A stretch of 64,000 nucleotides of DNA from assembly GCF_009915765.1 (NCBI RefSeq), contig NZ_JAABLQ010000001.1:1550001-1614000 (forward strand), read 5' to 3'. Positions 9,814 to 18,719 of this stretch are shown here, in pieces. Source of the DNA: Pannonibacter sp. XCT-53. Lineage in GTDB: Bacteria; Pseudomonadota; Alphaproteobacteria; Rhizobiales; Stappiaceae. Both the position numbers and the translations under genes were made by a program. Each line of letters begins with the position of its first letter. Within the stretch, counting starts at the first letter, position 1. The notes beneath the pieces were generated by a model. It saw nothing but the letters and a program-made list of their open reading frames with translations, did no database searches and was not told the DNA's origin.

Positions 9814-11187
9814 TTATTGTGCCGTTGCTGCCGCGACCGGCGGCTTGTCCATGGCAAAGCGGGGCTGGAAGAACGTATCGATCGCCTCCGCCACGGCCGT
9901 TGCCGTGCGCTCGCGCCATTCTTCCGAGATCAGCAGCTTCTCGTCATGCTCGTTCGACAGGTAACCCAGCTCGATCAGCACCGAGGGCACGTCATGCGCC
10001 TTGAGCACCACGAAGCCGGCAGAGCGATGCGGGTTGTTGATCAGACGGACCGCGCTGCGCAGCTCCTCGACCAGCGTGCGGGCAAAATGGATCGAGAACA
10101 CCTTCGTCTCGCGCCGCGCCAGATCGATCAGGATGTCGGTGACTTCGGCCGGCTCCTCGCTGAGCTCGACGCCGGCGATGACGTCGGACAGGTTTTCGGA
10201 CTCGGCGATCTGCGCGGCAACATCGTCCGAGGCCTTGTCGGACAGGGTGTAGACGGTCGCTCCGCGCACCACGTCCTTGCCGCTGCGCACCGAATCCGCG
10301 TGGATCGAGATGAACAGGTCTGCCTTGAGCCCGCGCGCCATCAGGGCACGCTTGCGCAAGGGCACGAAGATGTCGGTCTCGCGCGTCAGATGCACCGAGT
10401 AGCGACCGGAGGCCTCGAGCTTGCGCCGCAGCACGCTGGTGAAATCCATGACCACGGCCTTCTCGAGCGTGCCATGAACGCCGACCGCGCCCGTATCGAT
10501 GCCGCCATGGCCCGGATCGAGCACGATGACCGGCTTGGTCTTGCCGCCACTGTCGAGCCGGTCGCCCTTCGGCGCGGAGGGGATGGCCGGCATCGGCACG
10601 GGCGCCTGCCGCGTCGCCTCCACCGCCGCCATGAAGGCCGCATGGTTCGACTTGACGAGATCCAGCACCAGCCGCGCAGGCTGGTCCTCGACGGCCGGCA
10701 GCACGAAGCTCTTGTCGAGGTCGACCGGCTCGCGCACGTCCAGGACAATGCGCGACTTGCCGGGCGCAAAGGATCCGTAGCGCCAGGCCTTGATCAGCCC
10801 CCTGCCCTCCCGCCCGGCGAGCGGCGGCAGGCGGAAGTCCATCGAGGGCAGGTCGATGATCAGCCGGTAGGGATCGGCCAGTTTCGAGACCGTGAAGGTG
10901 ACCGGCGCGTCCAGGTCGAGGATGAAACGGGTGCGCACGTCGTCACCGGCGATTCGCGCATCGGTGGCAGCGGCCACGGGCGGCGAGGCCGCCTCGACCG
11001 GCGCGGGACCGACCTGCAGGAGAGCGGCAGCAATCACGGCGACCGAAAGCGCCCGGCGCAGCCAGACGGCCAGCGTCCCGGCACCCTGTCCGGCACGCGG
11101 CCCAGCAGTCGGCTCGGGACCAGGTCCGGTATCCGACACGGTCCCTCGTCCGGCATGTCGCTTGCGAAGGCTGCCAAGGCCCAGCAT
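9814..11187 (-). CDS. amiC: N-acetylmuramoyl-L-alanine amidase with AMIN domain (AmiC type)
   Basis: 457 residues from ATG 11187, which has GGAG five bases upstream. The open frame continues to 11505 but that part is low-quality Arg/Pro/Gly sequence. A signal peptide-like helix ends near VEA-ASP. An AMIN domain follows, which targets such enzymes to septal peptidoglycan. The C-terminal Amidase_3 domain has the zinc residues: DPGHGG (His227), the Glu in TLEKAVV, and SIHAD (His296), plus the second Glu in IELGYLSN. It cleaves the amide bond between MurNAc and L-Ala and is needed for daughter-cell separation. Divergent from rne; a CtrA-like site lies 260 bases upstream. Confidence 0.93.
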   Translation of the reverse strand: MLGLGSLRKRHAGRGTVSDTGPGPEPTAGPRAGQGAGTLAVWLRRALSVAVIAAALLQVGPAPVEAASPPVAAATDARIAGDDVRTRFILDLDAPVTFTVSKLADPYRLIIDLPSMDFRLPPLAGREGRGLIKAWRYGSFAPGKSRIVLDVREPVDLDKSFVLPAVEDQPARLVLDLVKSNHAAFMAAVEATRQAPVPMPAIPSAPKGDRLDSGGKTKPVIVLDPGHGGIDTGAVGVHGTLEKAVVMDFTSVLRRKLEASGRYSVHLTRETDIFVPLRKRALMARGLKADLFISIHADSVRSGKDVVRGATVYTLSDKASDDVAAQIAESENLSDVIAGVELSEEPAEVTDILIDLARRETKVFSIHFARTLVEELRSAVRLINNPHRSAGFVVLKAHDVPSVLIELGYLSNEHDEKLLISEEWRERTATAVAEAIDTFFQPRFAMDKPPVAAATAQ

Positions 11188-12052
11188 CCCGTCTCCATCC
11201 TGTCTGCCATCGCCGCGGAGCACCGGCCGTCCCGTCGGGACCCCGGTTTTCCGCGCAATCCTGCCCCAGCGGCAGATCCGTTCACCGGGCTTTCCGCCCC
11301 GTCGCGCGCCAGTTGCGACCCAGGTCCGGACCGGTTCTGGACCGGTTCCGGACCAGTCACGCCGCGGGCATATCCCGGGCGCGGGCTGGCAGGCGGACAG
11401 GCCGGCGGACCGCACCGCCTGACGGGCTCCAGCCTGCACCCGCCCGGTTAACCTTCCGCTAACGCTTCGACGTCGCGCTTGCAAGCGCCCGGCTGCGATT
11501 TCCATTGCTTGCCAAGGCGCTCATCGGACCGTAAAAGGGACTCTACGGATTTCGGTTTGCAACCGATACCGGCTCGACGGGTGAGACAGCACGGCTGTCC
11601 ACATCTCATCTGAGGTTAGACCGGACGCACGGCACGGGGCGAGGCCATTCAAACCCGACCGTCAGCGGCCCGACCGGATGGGAAGATGACCGGGACCGCG
11701 TTGCAGGCTTCACGGGAATGCCCGCCTTTTTGACGTGGTTGCTTGCCGGGAGTAAAGCCCGGATCCGGACATTCAAGGGCGCGGTGCAAGGGCAACGGCC
11801 GGCGCACCCTGCCAGATCGCAACACCAGTTCAACATGGGCAGGCACTGCCTTGACGATTTTCGCGATGCATGCGGGCACAGAACAGGCGGCGGAGACCCC
11901 GAGCGGGAACCGTTGCACCGCAGTCATCAGCGCGCGCAGGCCAGCCTTCTTCCTTCTCACATCAAGCGACAAGAAAACGATTCGCCGTGCCTTCAGCGAT
12001 GGAGCGCGTTCGCCGCGCCCAGAAGGATCGGGAATCGTGGAGATCCCTATCA
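11188..12052. other. Divergent intergenic region between amiC and rne
   Basis: About 865 bases with no convincing gene. Open frames here on both strands lack recognisable protein features. It should hold the promoters of both genes and a long rne leader; in E. coli the rne leader mediates autoregulation, so a structured leader is plausible here but not shown. I see TTGACG at about 11730 with only a weak -10 match, several GC-rich hairpins, and a CtrA-like site at 11448-11463 listed separately. Confidence 0.6.
11448..11463 (+). promoter_or_regulatory. CtrA-like binding site upstream of amiC
   Basis: TTAACCTTCCGCTAAC matches the CtrA consensus TTAA-N7-TTAAC except for one base (C for T). CtrA is the master cell-cycle regulator of alphaproteobacteria. 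Position 260 bases before the amidase start is plausible. Binding is inference. Confidence 0.4.
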
Positions 12053-14800
12053 ATGGCAAACAAGATGCTGATCGACGCGGCACACCCGGAAGAGACCCGG
12101 GTTGTCGTGGTCCGTGGCAATCGGGTTGAAGAATTCGACTTCGAGGCAGCTAATCGCAAGCAACTGCGCGGAAACATCTATCTGGCGAAGGTGACGCGTG
12201 TCGAACCGTCGCTCCAGGCCGCCTTCGTCGAGTATGGCGGCAACCGGCACGGCTTCCTCGCCTTCAGCGAAATCCACCCGGACTATTACCAGATCCCGAT
12301 GGCCGACCGGCAGGCCCTCCTCGAGGATGAAAAGGCCGAGGACGAGCGCCGCGAGGCTGCCGAGCGCGCCGCACAGGCGCGGAAGTCCGAAGAGGACCAC
12401 GGCGCCGACGACAGCGACGGCGACGAGGGGGACGACGATGCGGACCATGTCGAGTCCGTCGGTGCCGAGGATGCCCTCGAGGAAGTCCCGGAGCGCCGCA
12501 CCCGGCAGCGCCGGCAGTACAAGATCCAGGAAGTCATCAAGCGCCGCCAGGTGCTGCTGGTGCAGGTGGTGAAGGAAGAGCGCGGCAACAAGGGCGCTGC
12601 GCTGACGACCTACCTGTCGCTCGCCGGCCGCTATTCCGTCCTCATGCCGAACACCGGTCGCGGTGGCGGCATCTCCCGCAAGATCACGCAGCCGACCGAC
12701 CGCAAGCGCCTGAAGAAGATCGCTTCGGAGCTGGATGTGCCGGAGGGGATGGGCGTCATCCTGCGCACGGCCGGTGCCAGCCGCACCAAGGCCGAGATCA
12801 AGCGCGACTTCGAGTACCTGATGCGCCTGTGGGAGAACGTGCGCGACCTGACGCTGAAGTCGTCGGCGCCCTGCCTCGTCTACGAGGAAGGCAGCCTGAT
12901 CAAGCGTTCGATCCGCGACCTCTACAACAAGGACATCGACGAGGTTCTCGTTGCCGGTGACGACGGGTATCGCGAGGCCAAGGACTTCATGCGCATGCTC
13001 ATGCCGAGCCATGCGAAGAACGTGCAGCCCTACCGCGATGCCACGCCGATCTTCACCCGCTTCGGCGTCGAGCCGCAGCTGGACGCTATGTTCTCGCCGC
13101 AGGTCACCCTGCGCTCGGGCGGCTACATCGTCATCAACCAGACCGAAGCGCTGGTGTCGATCGACGTGAACTCGGGCAAGTCGACGCGCGAGCACAACAT
13201 CGAGGACACCGCCCTCCAGACGAACCTTGAAGCGGCCGAGGAGATCACCCGCCAGTTGCGCCTGCGCGACCTGGCCGGCCTCATCGTCATCGACTTCATC
13301 GACATGGAGGAGAACAAGAACAACCGGTCCGTCGAGCGCAAGCTCAAGGATTGCCTGAAGAACGACCGCGCCCGCATCCAGGTGGGCCGGATCTCGCACT
13401 TCGGCCTGCTGGAAATGTCGCGCCAGCGCATCCGCACCGGTGTTCTGGAAAGCTCCACCACCGTCTGCCCGCATTGCCATGGCACCGGCATGATCCGCTC
13501 GGTGGAGTCGGTCGCTCTGCACGTGCTGCGCTCGCTGGAAGACTTCCTGCTCAAGGGCGTGTCGCACAACATCATCGTGCGGACCAACACCTCGGTCGCG
13601 CTTTACATCCTGAACCAGAAGCGCAAGCACCTCGGTGACCTCGAGGCCCGCTTCGCCCTCGACATCTCGGTCCAGGCCGACGAGATCGGCCATGGCCAGC
13701 ATTACGTGCTCGAACGCTCGACCCCGATCGACCGCGAGCGCGTTCCGATCCCTGCCCCGACCTCTGTCCAGCCCGACACGATCATGATCGACGACGTCGA
13801 TGACGTCATCGAGGAGGAAGAGGACGAGCAGGACGAGGTCGAGGTCGAGGTGACCGAGCGGCCGGCGTCCGGTGAAGACGGCGAGCGCAGCCGCCGCCGT
13901 CGCCGCCGCAAGCGCCGGCGTGGCCCGGACGGTGCCGGCCAGGGACAGTCGGAGGCATCCGGCGACGGGAGCAGGCGCGGCGATCTTGCTGGCAACGGCT
14001 CCGCCGATGGTGATGGCGAAGGTGACGAAGGCGAAGGCGACGAGGGCGACGACGAGCGCGGTGCCACCGGCGAGGACGGCGAGCCGAAGCGCAAGCGTCG
14101 GCGCGGCCGGCGCGGTGGCCGTCGCGGCCGGCGTAACGGCGAACGCGAAGCCTCGGCCGGTGACGGCAGCGAGGATGGCGAGGCCGTCGCCGACGCAGCC
14201 GCGGACGCGGAAGCCGACGGGGCCGAGCGCGAAGGCGCTGGGGACGATGACCGTGATGGCGATGCCGGCGGGACGGAAGCCGGCGATGCCGCCGGTGAGG
14301 CGACCCGCGATGCGGATGCCGGCGACGAGGCAGCTGCGGCCCCGGCCGTCGAGGCAGCCGCAACCGCTGCCCCGAAGGCCCGGGCCCCTCGCGGCCGGCA
14401 GTCCAAGGCGGCGGCGGCCCGCGCGGCAGCCGCAGCGGCGGCCGAGGCAGCCGTTGCAGAGGCGGCCGGAGCCAACGAGGCCGGTGCGGCTGCGGACGAG
14501 ACTGATGGCGAGACTGGGAGCGAGACTTCGGTCCAGACCGGGGACAAGACGGCCGGGGACGAGACGGCAAGCCCGGTCGCCCCTGCCGCCACGGACGTGG
14601 ATGGCAATCCGGACGGCGCGGCCGTGACCGAGGCCGCCGAGACGGCTGTCGCAGAGCCTGCCGAACCGGCAAAGCCGCGGGCCCCGGCCACCCCGGTCGT
14701 GACCAGCGAGCGTCTCGGTGACGGCACGCCGGAACCGGGCGACGACGACGACGGCAAGCCGAAGCGCTCCGGCTGGTGGCAGCGGCGGTCGTTCTTCTGA
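12053..14800 (+). CDS. rne: Ribonuclease E
   Basis: 915 residues from ATG 12053 (MANKMLIDAAHPEETR, the usual alphaproteobacterial N-terminus; the frame is open further upstream but that part is not conserved-looking). RNase E makes the initial cleavages in mRNA decay and rRNA/tRNA processing and scaffolds the degradosome. An S1 domain lies near residues 35-190 and carries a long acidic insert. The DNase I-like catalytic part has SIDVNSGK and VIDFIDMEENKN, with the metal-binding aspartates. The zinc-link CPHCHGTG follows. From about residue 600 the tail is disordered: acidic runs, two Arg-rich blocks (SRRRRRRKRRR and PKRKRRRGRRGGRRGRR) and an Ala-rich block. It ends in GWWQRRSFF, resembling the PNPase-binding tail known from Caulobacter RNase E. 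Confidence 0.97.
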   Translation: MANKMLIDAAHPEETRVVVVRGNRVEEFDFEAANRKQLRGNIYLAKVTRVEPSLQAAFVEYGGNRHGFLAFSEIHPDYYQIPMADRQALLEDEKAEDERREAAERAAQARKSEEDHGADDSDGDEGDDDADHVESVGAEDALEEVPERRTRQRRQYKIQEVIKRRQVLLVQVVKEERGNKGAALTTYLSLAGRYSVLMPNTGRGGGISRKITQPTDRKRLKKIASELDVPEGMGVILRTAGASRTKAEIKRDFEYLMRLWENVRDLTLKSSAPCLVYEEGSLIKRSIRDLYNKDIDEVLVAGDDGYREAKDFMRMLMPSHAKNVQPYRDATPIFTRFGVEPQLDAMFSPQVTLRSGGYIVINQTEALVSIDVNSGKSTREHNIEDTALQTNLEAAEEITRQLRLRDLAGLIVIDFIDMEENKNNRSVERKLKDCLKNDRARIQVGRISHFGLLEMSRQRIRTGVLESSTTVCPHCHGTGMIRSVESVALHVLRSLEDFLLKGVSHNIIVRTNTSVALYILNQKRKHLGDLEARFALDISVQADEIGHGQHYVLERSTPIDRERVPIPAPTSVQPDTIMIDDVDDVIEEEEDEQDEVEVEVTERPASGEDGERSRRRRRRKRRRGPDGAGQGQSEASGDGSRRGDLAGNGSADGDGEGDEGEGDEGDDERGATGEDGEPKRKRRRGRRGGRRGRRNGEREASAGDGSEDGEAVADAAADAEADGAEREGAGDDDRDGDAGGTEAGDAAGEATRDADAGDEAAAAPAVEAAATAAPKARAPRGRQSKAAAARAAAAAAAEAAVAEAAGANEAGAAADETDGETGSETSVQTGDKTAGDETASPVAPAATDVDGNPDGAAVTEAAETAVAEPAEPAKPRAPATPVVTSERLGDGTPEPGDDDDGKPKRSGWWQRRSFF

Positions 14801-14838
14801 GACCGCCGTCCGGCATAGGTCCGGCTCAAGCAGATCTG

Positions 14839-14876
14839 AAGGCCTCCGGGTATCCACCCGGAGGCCTTTCGTCTTT
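14839..14876 (+). terminator. Intrinsic terminator of rne
   Basis: A perfect 12-bp stem (14839-14850 with 14857-14868) closed by a 6-base loop, followed by TCGTCTTTC. It lies 38 bases after the rne stop. Confidence 0.9.
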
Positions 14877-14929
14877 CGGGAGTGTGGACCGGGCGGCTTG
14901 CGGGGCGACCGGGCGCCCTGCCCGCCCGC

Positions 14930-15742
14930 TCAGGGACAGGCCACCGCGTTCGCAAGCCCGCACTGGAAGAACGCCTGCCCGCCGGTGTTCCACTGGATCA
15001 GAAGGCCATAGTTGTGGCTCTCGCCAATGGGATAGACCGGGGCGTTGAGAAACGTGTGCTGAACGGCGAGACGGAAGGCATCGAGGTTCGGCATGTCGGC
15101 CGCGTTGGCGTAGGTCTCGCAGGCCGCCTGCCAGGTCATTCCGCTGGCGGCATAGGGCTGCGTCGTCCAGACCGTCATGATGTTGTCCGCCACGGCGGCA
15201 AACTGGTTGCCCGGCTGAAGCCCCGCATCATAGCGGTTCTCGGCACTCGCCACGTCCGGGTTGCCGTTGCCGACCAGCTGGCAGGGGCCTTGCGGGCCAT
15301 AAAGGGCGGGGATCTGGTTGCCATAGAGCTGGTTGGTTTCGGCGAGAACCGTCTGGACGCCGCTGGCCGCGTTGCAGCTGTCGAAATAGACCCTGGCCGG
15401 CAGCGAGGGGTGCGCGGCAAACAGGTTGGCCGCGAACTGCGCCTTGGCGAAAGGACCGATGTCATCCTCGTTGCCATGGGAAACGACAAAAATGTCCTGC
15501 CGCGCGTCGAAGGCGACGGCCGCGCTCATGGCCACCACCTGGTTGGTGTCGGCGCGCATGTAGAAGACGTCGTTGGCCCCGAACCGGCTGGATACCCAGA
15601 GCGTGTCGATGGCATCGCGCGGGTTGTCGCAGATGGCCGAGGTCATGACGACGGCCCCGTCGGCAAGGGCTGCCGACATCTGGGCCAGGGCAAGGAGTGC
15701 GGCGGTCAGGCTGACCTTCAGGCGGGTACGCAGGGCAGGCAT
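14930..15742 (-). CDS. Secreted protein with a clan CD cysteine peptidase-like His/Cys pair
   Basis: 270 residues. The N-terminus is a clear signal peptide (about 1-27, cleavage near ALA-DGA), so the protein is exported. I do not recognise the family with certainty. Two segments match the clan CD (caspase/gingipain/C80) pattern, where a hydrophobic strand is followed by His-Gly and a second strand ends in Cys: DIFVVSHGN (His89-Gly90) and RVYFDSCNA (Cys123). The spacing of 34 residues is in the range for such folds. Five more Cys are present and could form disulfides. Activity is inferred only. It lies 78 bases after the aminotransferase gene; its ribosome binding site (GGGAG) sits within a perfect hairpin at 15749-15774. 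Confidence 0.75.
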   Translation of the reverse strand: MPALRTRLKVSLTAALLALAQMSAALADGAVVMTSAICDNPRDAIDTLWVSSRFGANDVFYMRADTNQVVAMSAAVAFDARQDIFVVSHGNEDDIGPFAKAQFAANLFAAHPSLPARVYFDSCNAASGVQTVLAETNQLYGNQIPALYGPQGPCQLVGNGNPDVASAENRYDAGLQPGNQFAAVADNIMTVWTTQPYAASGMTWQAACETYANAADMPNLDAFRLAVQHTFLNAPVYPIGESHNYGLLIQWNTGGQAFFQCGLANAVACP

Positions 15743-15748
15743 GGGTGG

Positions 15749-15774
15749 CTCCCGGTGGTTGAGGACACCGGGAG
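15749..15774 (-). promoter_or_regulatory. Hairpin covering the ribosome binding site of the secreted protein gene
   Basis: On the minus strand CTCCCGGTG and CACCGGGAG form a perfect 9-bp stem with an 8-base loop, ending six bases before the ATG at 15742. The GGGAG that should act as ribosome binding site is the 3' end of the stem. It could block translation, or end transcription from the aminotransferase gene, though no T-run follows. Confidence 0.55.
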
Positions 15775-15819
15775 GGACGCATGCGCCTGCGCAGACGTGA
15801 CGGCGACGCCCCGAGCGGC

Positions 15820-16992
15820 TCAGCCGCGCTTCTGTCTCCAGGCCGTCAGCCGGTCGAGCGCCTCGGCCATGTCGGAATGACTGCCCGCAAAGGAGAAGCG
15901 CAGGAACCGCGCCCCGTTGTAGGGGTCGAAGTCGGCCCCCGGCGTGGCCGCAACGCCGGCCTCCGTCAGCATGGCGCGGGTGAAGGCGAGCGAATCCTCG
16001 CAGATCCCGCGCACGTCCGCATAGATGTAGAAGGCGCCGTCCACCGGCAGCAGACGGTCGAAGCCGATGGCCGGCAGCCGCTCCAGCAGGAGGGCGCGGT
16101 TGGCGGCGTAGCCGGCCTTGACGGCCTCGAGCTCGACCCGCGCGTCAAAGGCGGCCGCCGCCGCGATCTGCGACAGCTCCGGCGGGGAGATGTAGAGGGA
16201 CTGGGCAATCCGCTCGGCCGGGCGCATTAGCGCCTCGGGCAGGACCATCCAGCCGATCCGCCAGCCGGTCATGCAGTAGTATTTCGAGAAGCTGTTGATG
16301 ATCAGGGCGTTCTGCGAGGTCGACAGGGCAGTTGCCTGCACCCCCTCATAGACCAGCCCGTGATAGATCTCGTCCGAAAGGAACCAGATGCCGGCCTCGT
16401 CGCAGTAGCGCACCAGCTCCGCGAGCGCCTCCGGCGTCATCATGGTGCCGGTCGGGTTGGCCGGGCTTGCCACGAGAACCCCCTTGACCGGGCCATTGGC
16501 CGCTGCCGCCTCGATCAGCTCCGGCGTCAGGCTCCAGCGCGTTTCGGGACCGACCTCGATCTCCACGGGCACGAGACCAAGCGCGCGGATGATGTTGCGA
16601 TAGGCCGGATAGCCCGGAGCGGTCAGCACGATCCGGTCGCCCGGATCGAAGGCGGCGAGGAAGGCCAGGTTGAAGCCGGCCGACGAGCCCGTCGTGACCA
16701 TCACCCGGTTCTCGGGAACGTCGACGCCATAGGTGTCGTGGTAGTGGCGGGCGATGCGGCGGCGCAGCGGCAGGATGCCGGCTGCCTCGGTGTAGCCGAG
16801 CCGGCCGCCGGCGAGTGCGGCGCGGGCAGCCTCCAGAACCGGTCGCGGTGCCGGTGCCCCCGGCTGCCCCACCTCCATGTGGATGATGCTGCGCCCTTCT
16901 GCCTCGAGGCGGCGGGCGGCGGCAAGAATGTCCATGGCAAGAAAGGGATCGACGGCACTGCGGCGGGAGGGAGCGAGCGGGTGTCTGGTCAC
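15820..16992 (-). CDS. PLP-dependent aminotransferase, class I/II
   Basis: 390 residues from GTG 16992, preceded by GAGGAA; the frame is open to 18591 but the extra part has no conserved features and overlaps the M48 gene. It is a fold-type I enzyme transferring amino groups between amino acids and 2-oxo acids; the substrate cannot be read from the sequence. Visible motifs are MEVGQPGAP near the N-terminus, SPANPTG (substrate carboxylate contacts), SDEIYHGL (Asp binding the pyridine nitrogen) and NSFSKYYCMTGWRIGW with the PLP-binding Lys. The C-terminal RFSFAGS has the conserved Arg. Divergent from the M48 peptidase gene. Confidence 0.92.
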   Translation of the reverse strand: MTRHPLAPSRRSAVDPFLAMDILAAARRLEAEGRSIIHMEVGQPGAPAPRPVLEAARAALAGGRLGYTEAAGILPLRRRIARHYHDTYGVDVPENRVMVTTGSSAGFNLAFLAAFDPGDRIVLTAPGYPAYRNIIRALGLVPVEIEVGPETRWSLTPELIEAAAANGPVKGVLVASPANPTGTMMTPEALAELVRYCDEAGIWFLSDEIYHGLVYEGVQATALSTSQNALIINSFSKYYCMTGWRIGWMVLPEALMRPAERIAQSLYISPPELSQIAAAAAFDARVELEAVKAGYAANRALLLERLPAIGFDRLLPVDGAFYIYADVRGICEDSLAFTRAMLTEAGVAATPGADFDPYNGARFLRFSFAGSHSDMAEALDRLTAWRQKRG

Positions 16993-17250
16993 GGGAGCTG
17001 TTTCCTCGGAAGAACCGGAGACCGGCAGGATGCCCCACCGGCGCCCGCGGCCTGGTGTTGCGGCGGGCCGCGATGCTGTAGCCGATTGTTGCCGTCCTGT
17101 CGCCCCATTCGAACGGTTGACTGGAGGTCCGATGGTGCCTGCGTCGGGGGGCGCGCGGTTGATTTGTCGCGGGAGGCTCCCTACCCTCTGGCCCAGGTGC
17201 CCTGATCCAAGCCGGCCGACCGGTTGTCCGTTCTGGAGGATGTCCTTCCC

Positions 17251-18672
17251 GTGACCGCAACACCAGCGTCCCTGCCCCTCGCCCGCGCCCGCCGTGCCGC
17301 ATCGCTGCTGCGCCAGGCCGCCGCGCTTGTCCTTGCCACGGCGCTTGTCCTGCCCACGCTCGGCAGCCGCGCCGAGGCCCAGGGGCGCAAGATCCCGCTG
17401 GTGCGGGATGCCGAGACGGAAGAGCTCCTGCGCGACTACGCCAAGCCGATCTTCCAGGTGGCCGGCATCGCGCAGGGACAGGTCGAGATCATTCTCGTCA
17501 ACGACACCGACTTCAACGCCTTCGTGCCGGATGCCCGGCGCATGTTCATCAACATCGGCGTCATCATGGGGGCAGAGACCCCCGGCGAGGTGATCGGCGT
17601 CATCGCGCATGAGGCCGGACACATCGCCGGCCGGCATCTGGTGCGCCTGCGCGAGGCGGTCGCCAATGCCCAGATCATGGCCGTCATCGGCACGGTGCTC
17701 GGTGCCGGTGCGGTGGTGGCCGGAGCCTCCCAGGGGGCGGGCGGCCTCGACGGCGGCGGCGCGGCCATGGCGCTCAGCGCCGGCAGCATCGGCCAGCGCT
17801 CGCTGCTGGCCTACCAGCGGGGCGAGGAAGCGGCGGCCGACAAGGCGGCCCTGCGCTACCTGGAGCTGACCGGCCAGTCGGCTCGCGGCATGCTCAAGAC
17901 CTTCGAGCGCTTTGCCGACCAGCAGCTCGTGTCGGCCCGCTACGCGGACCCTTACGCGATGAGCCATCCGATGGCCCGCGAACGCTATGCCGCGCTTGAG
18001 GAAGGCGCGCGCAAGAGCCGCTTCTTCGACACGCCCGCCCCGCCGGCGCTGCAGGCGCGGCACGATCTGGTGCGGGCAAAGCTGATCGCCTTCGCCAGCC
18101 ACCCCAATGTGGTGGCGCGCGAGTTCCCGGCCTCCGACACCAGTCTGCCGGCGCAGTATGCACGGGCGATCGCGGCGATGCAGTCGCGCGGCAAGGGAGC
18201 GCTGAAGGAGATCGACGCCCTGATCCGGCAGCAGCCGAACAACCCCTATTTCCACGAGCTGCGCGGCCAGGCGCTGCTGGAATCGGGCAGTCCGCGCGAG
18301 GCCATCCCCTCGTTCCAGCGGGCACTGGCGCTGCGGCCGAACGAGGGCCAGTTCCACATCTGGCTGGGCTACGCGCTGGTCGGCTCCAACGACAAGGCGC
18401 TGCTGCCGGAGGCCGAGCGGGTGCTGAAGGCCGGCATCCAGCGCGACCCCAACTCGGGCATCGCCTACAGCCAGCTCGCCATCGCACTGGGACGGCAGGG
18501 CAAGCAGGCGGAGGCCGACCTTGCGACGGCCCAGGGACTGATGACCTCGGGCGACGTCGAGGGCGCGCGCCGCTATGCGGCGCGGGCGCAAAAGAATCTG
18601 AAGCGTGGTTCACCCGCGTGGCTGCAAGCGGATGATATTGTGGCGTATAAACCACCCCAGTTCGGACGCTGA
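17251..18672 (+). CDS. Periplasmic M48 metalloprotease with TPR repeats (BepA-like)
   Basis: 473 residues from GTG 17251, chosen because GGAGG lies upstream; a TTG at 17224 is in frame but lacks a binding site. A signal peptide (about 1-44, ending SRAEA-QG) sends it to the periplasm. The M48 domain has the zinc-binding HEAGH (120-124) and the third ligand in GEEAAADKAAL. The C-terminal half (about 290-470) holds TPR-like helices. BepA of E. coli has the same layout and acts in outer-membrane protein (LptD) assembly and quality control. Followed 47 bases later by a DsbA-like thioredoxin gene, consistent with an envelope-quality role; cotranscription is likely. Confidence 0.92.
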   Translation: MTATPASLPLARARRAASLLRQAAALVLATALVLPTLGSRAEAQGRKIPLVRDAETEELLRDYAKPIFQVAGIAQGQVEIILVNDTDFNAFVPDARRMFINIGVIMGAETPGEVIGVIAHEAGHIAGRHLVRLREAVANAQIMAVIGTVLGAGAVVAGASQGAGGLDGGGAAMALSAGSIGQRSLLAYQRGEEAAADKAALRYLELTGQSARGMLKTFERFADQQLVSARYADPYAMSHPMARERYAALEEGARKSRFFDTPAPPALQARHDLVRAKLIAFASHPNVVAREFPASDTSLPAQYARAIAAMQSRGKGALKEIDALIRQQPNNPYFHELRGQALLESGSPREAIPSFQRALALRPNEGQFHIWLGYALVGSNDKALLPEAERVLKAGIQRDPNSGIAYSQLAIALGRQGKQAEADLATAQGLMTSGDVEGARRYAARAQKNLKRGSPAWLQADDIVAYKPPQFGR

Positions 18673-18719
18673 GTCCGCCTTCAACCACCGGACCGGCAAG
18701 GGTCCGCCGGGAGTGCTCC

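Noticed and set aside
11188..11505. Extended N-terminus of the amidase
   Set aside because: The extra 106 residues are low-complexity and would bury the signal peptide; ATG 11187 has GGAG at proper distance.
12050..14857. 935-codon open frame antisense to rne
   Set aside because: rne is unambiguous on the plus strand; the antisense product shows no family features.
16993..18591. N-terminal extension of the aminotransferase frame to 923 codons
   Set aside because: The extension overlaps the M48 peptidase gene and has no conserved sequence; GTG 16992 has a good ribosome binding site.
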